Shown in pieces: positions 60,101-64,000 of a DNA stretch of 64,000 nt. Under the pieces are notes generated by a model. It was not told the DNA's origin. It worked only from the letters and a program-made list of their open reading frames with translations, and did not search any database. The stretch comes from Cornus controversa (Eukaryota; Streptophyta; Magnoliopsida; Cornales; Cornaceae): the NCBI GenBank assembly GCA_026545225.1, contig CM048852.1:9224501-9288500 (forward strand), written 5' to 3'. Position numbers and translations under genes: made by a program. How positions within the stretch are numbered: position 1 is the first letter of the stretch; each line of letters opens with the position of its first letter.

Positions 60101-63100
60101 GCTTATGGTGTTAAAAAGAACGTACAAAATGTCATATTTGCCCTGTTTTATAATATATTTTTGACCCCAAAAAAAATATCTTACAAATAAAATCACTAAA
60201 ACACCCCTACAATGTTATTAATTCACACAACCCACCCTCTCTCTCTCTCACCCCCATGCCTCCCCCTGTCTCTCTCTCTACCTCACCCTCTCTCTCCACC
60301 CATCCATGGTCCATCTCCACCATCACCCACCCTCTCTCTCTCTCTCTACGCTACAAATTATTTCTCCAAAGCTGAACAATAAAACCCACAAAGCATCAAT
60401 TAGCCTCACAAAATCACATAACTTTTCCAATGACATTTTCATAGATCGACCAAAGTTCATGACTATTCCAATTTCCAATCCTCTGTATAAAAAATCCCAA
60501 ACCATCAGACTCAAACAGGGTAGTAGTTTTGTTAGAACTTGCACGCATTATAACCTATGTTGCAAGGACTCGAGTACGTGTGTCGGATGCTGGTATGTAT
60601 CCACACGTCAAACTTATTAAATCCCCAAATAGAAAGACACGTGGACACTGCAAAATATTTATACTATTTAATATTTTTATTTTATTTTCTAGAGTAGCAT
60701 AATGTATTTTTGTAACAGTGTTCAAATTAGACATTTCATTCATTTTTTTTTTTTTGATAAGGTAAGTACTAAGTAGAACCACACACGCACACTGACACTT
60801 CGCCTACTTTGAAGAGTTCATGTAACATAGATTATAAAAATGGTAGTGAAGAAAAAGGAAAATTATCTACAGGCAATGTGGTTTGCAGCCGAAATAGCCC
60901 TTTTTGACAGCATGTTTGAAACGCACCATCGTCGAGCAGTGGCAATTGCTGCTAGTATTTGACCAAAGTTCTTGACCATACGCAAATATGATGATTGTTC
61001 CTCCATGACATCTACCAAATTTTGATTGCAATGAATGTGTTGGGTCCAATAGAACACCCAAAGTACCCAAAGTTTGCACTCCAAAAAATAATGGGTTGGA
61101 ATTAGGATGAAAATAATTTGGCTCTATCCTGATGCTATCCAGGTTGTAATGCCCTTTGCAGCATCTTATCACTCCTCACTTTGACCTCCAGCTAAGAATT
61201 GTCAGAGGAGTGCCATCGTGGTTCATAAATTTTTTTCCCTTTCCTCAGTTTTCTGAAGAGCCAAACAAAAGGTTAAATCCATTGCTCCTAATAGGAAGGC
61301 CACCAAAGTGACCTGATAACTCTTATTAAATCAAATCTTGATCTTAAAGAGAGAAAATTAGGAGAGAGATGGGAGACACAGTGGTTTGACCAGAGAGAGA
61401 AATGTGTTCAGATTATTTTTGTAATTTTACAGTACTCTAAAAGGCTTTTACTGGCTCCTTTTATACAAGCAAGGGGCAATTCTGCCATTATATAAATATT
61501 GTTTGACAGTTTTAACAACTAGTTGACGGGAGGGAGGTCGTTGAGCACACACGTCAAGCCTGGGGGGGAGTACGGTGTAATTAGGGAAAATCTCAAGGGG
61601 TACAAGTGTAATTTACCAATCTATTTTTCTAATTTTTCCCTTTTCCTTGTATTTCCCTCATTTTCTTTTCCGCAAGTATATTGTCGTTTTTCTTTTATTT
61701 TCCTAGTGCATAAGTATTACACCAATCTAATTCATCCACTAGATAGTGGTCCTAGTTCTCAGAGCTCAAAGAAATAGAAGCATAAGCCTACCTAAAAGAT
61801 TTTTCCAAGTAAGGTTCAATTAATTATCACTCTCGTTCTTTGAAAGAACCCAGCAGACCATTACATAGTTGAAGAAACTGAGAAAATAGAAGTTCCAACC
61901 TGAAGTCCTGAAGTATCACAAGGAGGGTAAACTCGCTTAATGCGGCCCGAATTTCCCCATAGCTTCTCAATATGAGATCGTGTCCATGAAGAGTTCACCA
62001 TTGCAAGGTGGGCACACGAGCCTACAATCCCATACATCCAGCTAAATAATATATAATAGATGACTTTGCACCGGGATAGCCAAATGCTGCCACAAGAGTG
62101 ATTTTTGTAAATTCGCATAAGAGGAGAACAATTACTTAATAGGAGACCAAACTTATAATCAAACCTCAAAAACTAGAATCAGAAATTTGACAACTCCTTA
62201 GGTAGATGATATATGAAAACAACCGTAGTAATACAACACATCTAATTATAATAAGGAAAAATTTAAATTATTTTCCAAATACGTGCATGTTTTTCGAGAG
62301 AAATTACTTACAATAGAAGAATGCATACAAAAAATCAAGTTATCACAATCACAAAACAAACCTCTCAGCAATCAACGCATCATTATTATACATTGAACTC
62401 CGCCCACGAACACGAGATAACATGTCTAAACTGATGGTTGGATAATGTGTGTAGCAAATAACTTTGCATCCAAATATTCGTGCGACTGGATAAGTAAAAG
62501 CATATCCACTAGTATCAAAATAGTAGTGAGGGGTGAACTTGCATAAAGCTTCCCATGAAAGATAGACAGAACCAAAGCTTTGACCAATCATGGTGAAACG
62601 AGGGTAAGTGGTTTCTTCAATCCACTTCCTGTTATATAAATGTACCACCTGAAACCAAACAACAAAAATAATTAAAGAAATAAAAATCAATAGAACAAGG
62701 AATACTATGATCAAAATAGACTTATCAATCATCCGTTATATAGAAGCCTCTGACAACAAAATTTATTACATTAAAAAAAGCCAAAACTACTAATTACTAC
62801 CATTTTTTCAGTTTACTCCAACACCTTAGATGCCATGACATTAGTAGAATCACATGTGGTGAAAATTAAATGGCAGTTGACTTCTGTTCACTCTCAATAT
62901 GTATTGGATAAAATAATATATATAAGCAAAAGTCATGCAAAATGTTAGGTTCCATGATGTTTTTATGCATGACATGCAAACTTGGAGAAAAATCATGTAA
63001 ATTGGTGATTCTGCCATGGACGGCACATTGCAAGTGTTGACTTAATAAGATGTTACAAATCATAACTAAATAAAGGCTACATGAAAGGGACTCAATTGAA

Positions 63101-63663
63101 AACAATTCAAAGGAAGCTGGAATGAACGAGGTCTTGGAATCCATTTAATCATTTCTTCAGTAATACAACTATTAAATTGTCCTATTAAAATTTTAAAAAA
63201 ACATTTGAAAATTTCTCTTGATAACATCTCATCGCAAATTTCTTTTGATCTACTTGAAAAATCAAACATGTGAAAATTTCAAGCACCTACACCTAAAACA
63301 AGAAAACTAGGCAGAACAAAATTCAGGTTTTTGGATGAAAAATTAATGTGTGTGTTAGAGAGAACAAACCTCAGGTGGGCAGACTAAGTTGACACCAAAA
63401 CGATTGAGGGCACGGGCCATCAAGCTTTCAGGGGAAGCATCGTGGTCGCCGGTGTAGATGATGCAATGGAGATCAGGAGTGTCTTCTTGAATGGCTTTAA
63501 CAGCGCACCACAGAACTCTCTCTCCACCACCACCGTCGTTGGTATAGGGGTGGAAGAACCCTACGGCACTTTTCCTACGCCACCGACCTCCCATCACAAT
63601 CGACACCAATCGTAAAATTATTAGGGCTGGAAGTGCAGATATCAGAGCCCACACCATCGCCAT
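57168..63663 (-). CDS. ALG11: ALG11 GDP-Man:Man3GlcNAc2-PP-dolichol alpha-1,2-mannosyltransferase (LEW3-like)
   Basis: This enzyme adds the fourth and fifth mannoses to the dolichol-linked N-glycan precursor on the cytosolic face of the ER. Seven exons join in phase with GT-AG introns: 63663-63370, 62648-62362, 62086-61900, 59567-59499, 59190-58997, 57617-57508 and 57400-57168. They encode 457 residues, near the usual plant length. The N-terminus [20 protein letters not shown] is a membrane anchor. Then come [84 protein letters not shown], the GT-B EX7E motif EHFGISVVE, and [19 protein letters not shown]. An in-frame ATG at 63714 exists; 63663 is preferred because it opens directly into the anchor. 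The frame appears intact despite transposons in introns 3 and 5. Confidence 0.96.
57943..58219 (+). mobile_element. 5'-truncated L1 LINE tail in ALG11 intron 5
   Basis: On the plus strand (antisense to ALG11), 57943-58140 reads [20 protein letters not shown], then [20 protein letters not shown], and ends [10 protein letters not shown]-stop, the C-terminus of plant L1 ORF2. The 3' UTR follows, ending ttacttatcaaaaagaaaaa. It is similar in type to the L1 at 42230-53195 (DFIDSLSL end, ttacttataaaaa tail). A short atgtct on both sides (57924 and 58219) may be its duplication. Confidence 0.75.
58258..58640 (+). mobile_element. Solo LTR of the Tork-type copia family in ALG11 intron 5
   Basis: Starts TGTTATGTTGTAGCC and ends TTTTTGTCACAACA. 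It shares gaaaaattttatgacc, tgcgggttttgga, aggactctcttgtagcc and the rest of the LTR with 47186-47616. Flanks aattg (58253-58257) and aactg (58641-58645) are a 5-base duplication with one mismatch. Orientation is opposite to ALG11. Confidence 0.88.
60004..61617. mobile_element. Inverted-repeat module (Mutator-like) in ALG11 intron 3
   Basis: The left end gataaattacactcacaacc continues ctgaggtttgccctaattacac. The right end gtgtaattagggaaaatctc continues aaggggtacaagtgtaatttacc. Reversed, they match over about 45 bases with a few differences. The 1.6-kb interior holds a hAT MITE (60555-60830), an open minus-strand stretch (60863-61172) and LTR-like sequence with ttttatacaagc near 61458. No matching flanking duplication was found, so it could be one element or two related MITEs facing each other. 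Confidence 0.5.
60555..60830. mobile_element. hAT-type MITE in ALG11 intron 3
   Basis: Starts ctatgttgcaaggactc and ends gagttcatgtaacatag (inverted termini). Flanks attataac (60547-60554) and attataaa (60831-60838) are an 8-base duplication with one mismatch. The internal T-run (60739-60752) followed by gataaggtaagta resembles a reversed LINE 3' tail. Confidence 0.8.
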
Positions 63664-64000
63664 CGTCTGACTCAATAAACTGTGTTCTGAGTTTTGGATC
63701 AAAAGCAGGACCAATCAATGAATAAAGATCAACTTAAAAAATAGTAACTACAAAATAATTCAAAGGTAAAAGTACAGATTTAAAGGGTTTGAGAATTTTC
63801 ACAGCACACACCGATTTGAGAAAAAGATCCGAGAAGAAAGAGAGAGAAAGACTTCTAAGGATCTGAGAAGAGAGAACTTTACCCAAGTTAATTGCCGTCG
63901 CAGGCAATAGTGGATTGTAGTGGCCGGTGTGTCGCCGGTCGTCTACCGTCGTCGGTCGAGAGAACTATGAATGATTTTTGCTCCAGTAAATTAATTCTTC
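63664..64000 (-). promoter_or_regulatory. ALG11 5' leader and proximal promoter region
   Basis: On the minus strand it holds pyrimidine-rich ttctctctctttcttctc sequence (about 63865-63825) and a CCGGCGACACACCGGCC-rich patch near 63920-63945, typical of plant 5' UTR or core promoter sequence. No clear TATA box is visible. The transcription start probably lies in or just beyond the window edge. Confidence 0.45.

Noticed and set aside
1-64000. CRISPR arrays, operons, prophage or bacterial defence systems
   Set aside because: The window is plant nuclear DNA; no short regularly spaced repeats or bacterial-type gene clusters occur.

Overview
The window is nuclear DNA of a flowering plant, a eudicot by its gene and transposon content; I cannot name the species. 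Coding regions carry GT-AG introns, intergenic DNA is AT-rich, and most of the sequence is layered transposable elements. Only three host genes are convincing. (1) At the left edge are the last four exons of the mitochondrial 2-oxoglutarate dehydrogenase E2 subunit (+, 498-2176). (2) A single-exon plastid/membrane protein of the At4g22030 'probable F-box' family lies at 11991-13328 (+). (3) A seven-exon, apparently intact ALG11/LEW3 mannosyltransferase of the N-glycan pathway lies at 57168-63663 (-). A damaged coding fragment (31022-31660, -) and an isolated exon-like segment (55273-55381, -) are not identified.

Layout. 1-2.2 kb: E2 gene. 2.2-10.5 kb: MITEs and a decayed Tat-like LTR element (5161-10418) with other retroelement debris inside. 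11-13.4 kb: At4g22030-like gene. 15.1-28.9 kb: an RTE-type LINE, split by a solo LTR (15580-16963) and by a 10.5-kb Ty3/gypsy chromovirus-like element on the minus strand (17918-28460, 5-bp duplication cagag). 28.9-30 kb: a MITE and a 130-bp triplication. 32.6-40.8 kb: an endogenous caulimovirid (Florendovirus/Petuvirus-like), one long plus copy and one short minus copy arranged tail to tail. 41.0-54.6 kb: a stack of insertions four levels deep. A second RTE LINE contains a solo LTR. The LTR contains an L1-type LINE. The L1 contains a Tork-type copia element and two further LTR insertions. A hAT MITE sits in the outer LINE. 57-64 kb: ALG11, whose introns hold a truncated L1 tail, a solo LTR of the same copia family, and an inverted-repeat module with a hAT MITE inside it.

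The three host genes are functionally unrelated (TCA cycle, a plastid protein of unknown role, ER glycosylation), as expected in a plant genome. The main interest is structural. Target-site duplications can be read by eye for most insertions, so their relative order is recoverable. The viral inverted repeat could form long double-stranded RNA if transcribed. Nearly every transposon ORF is broken, often by changes that look like C-to-T decay.
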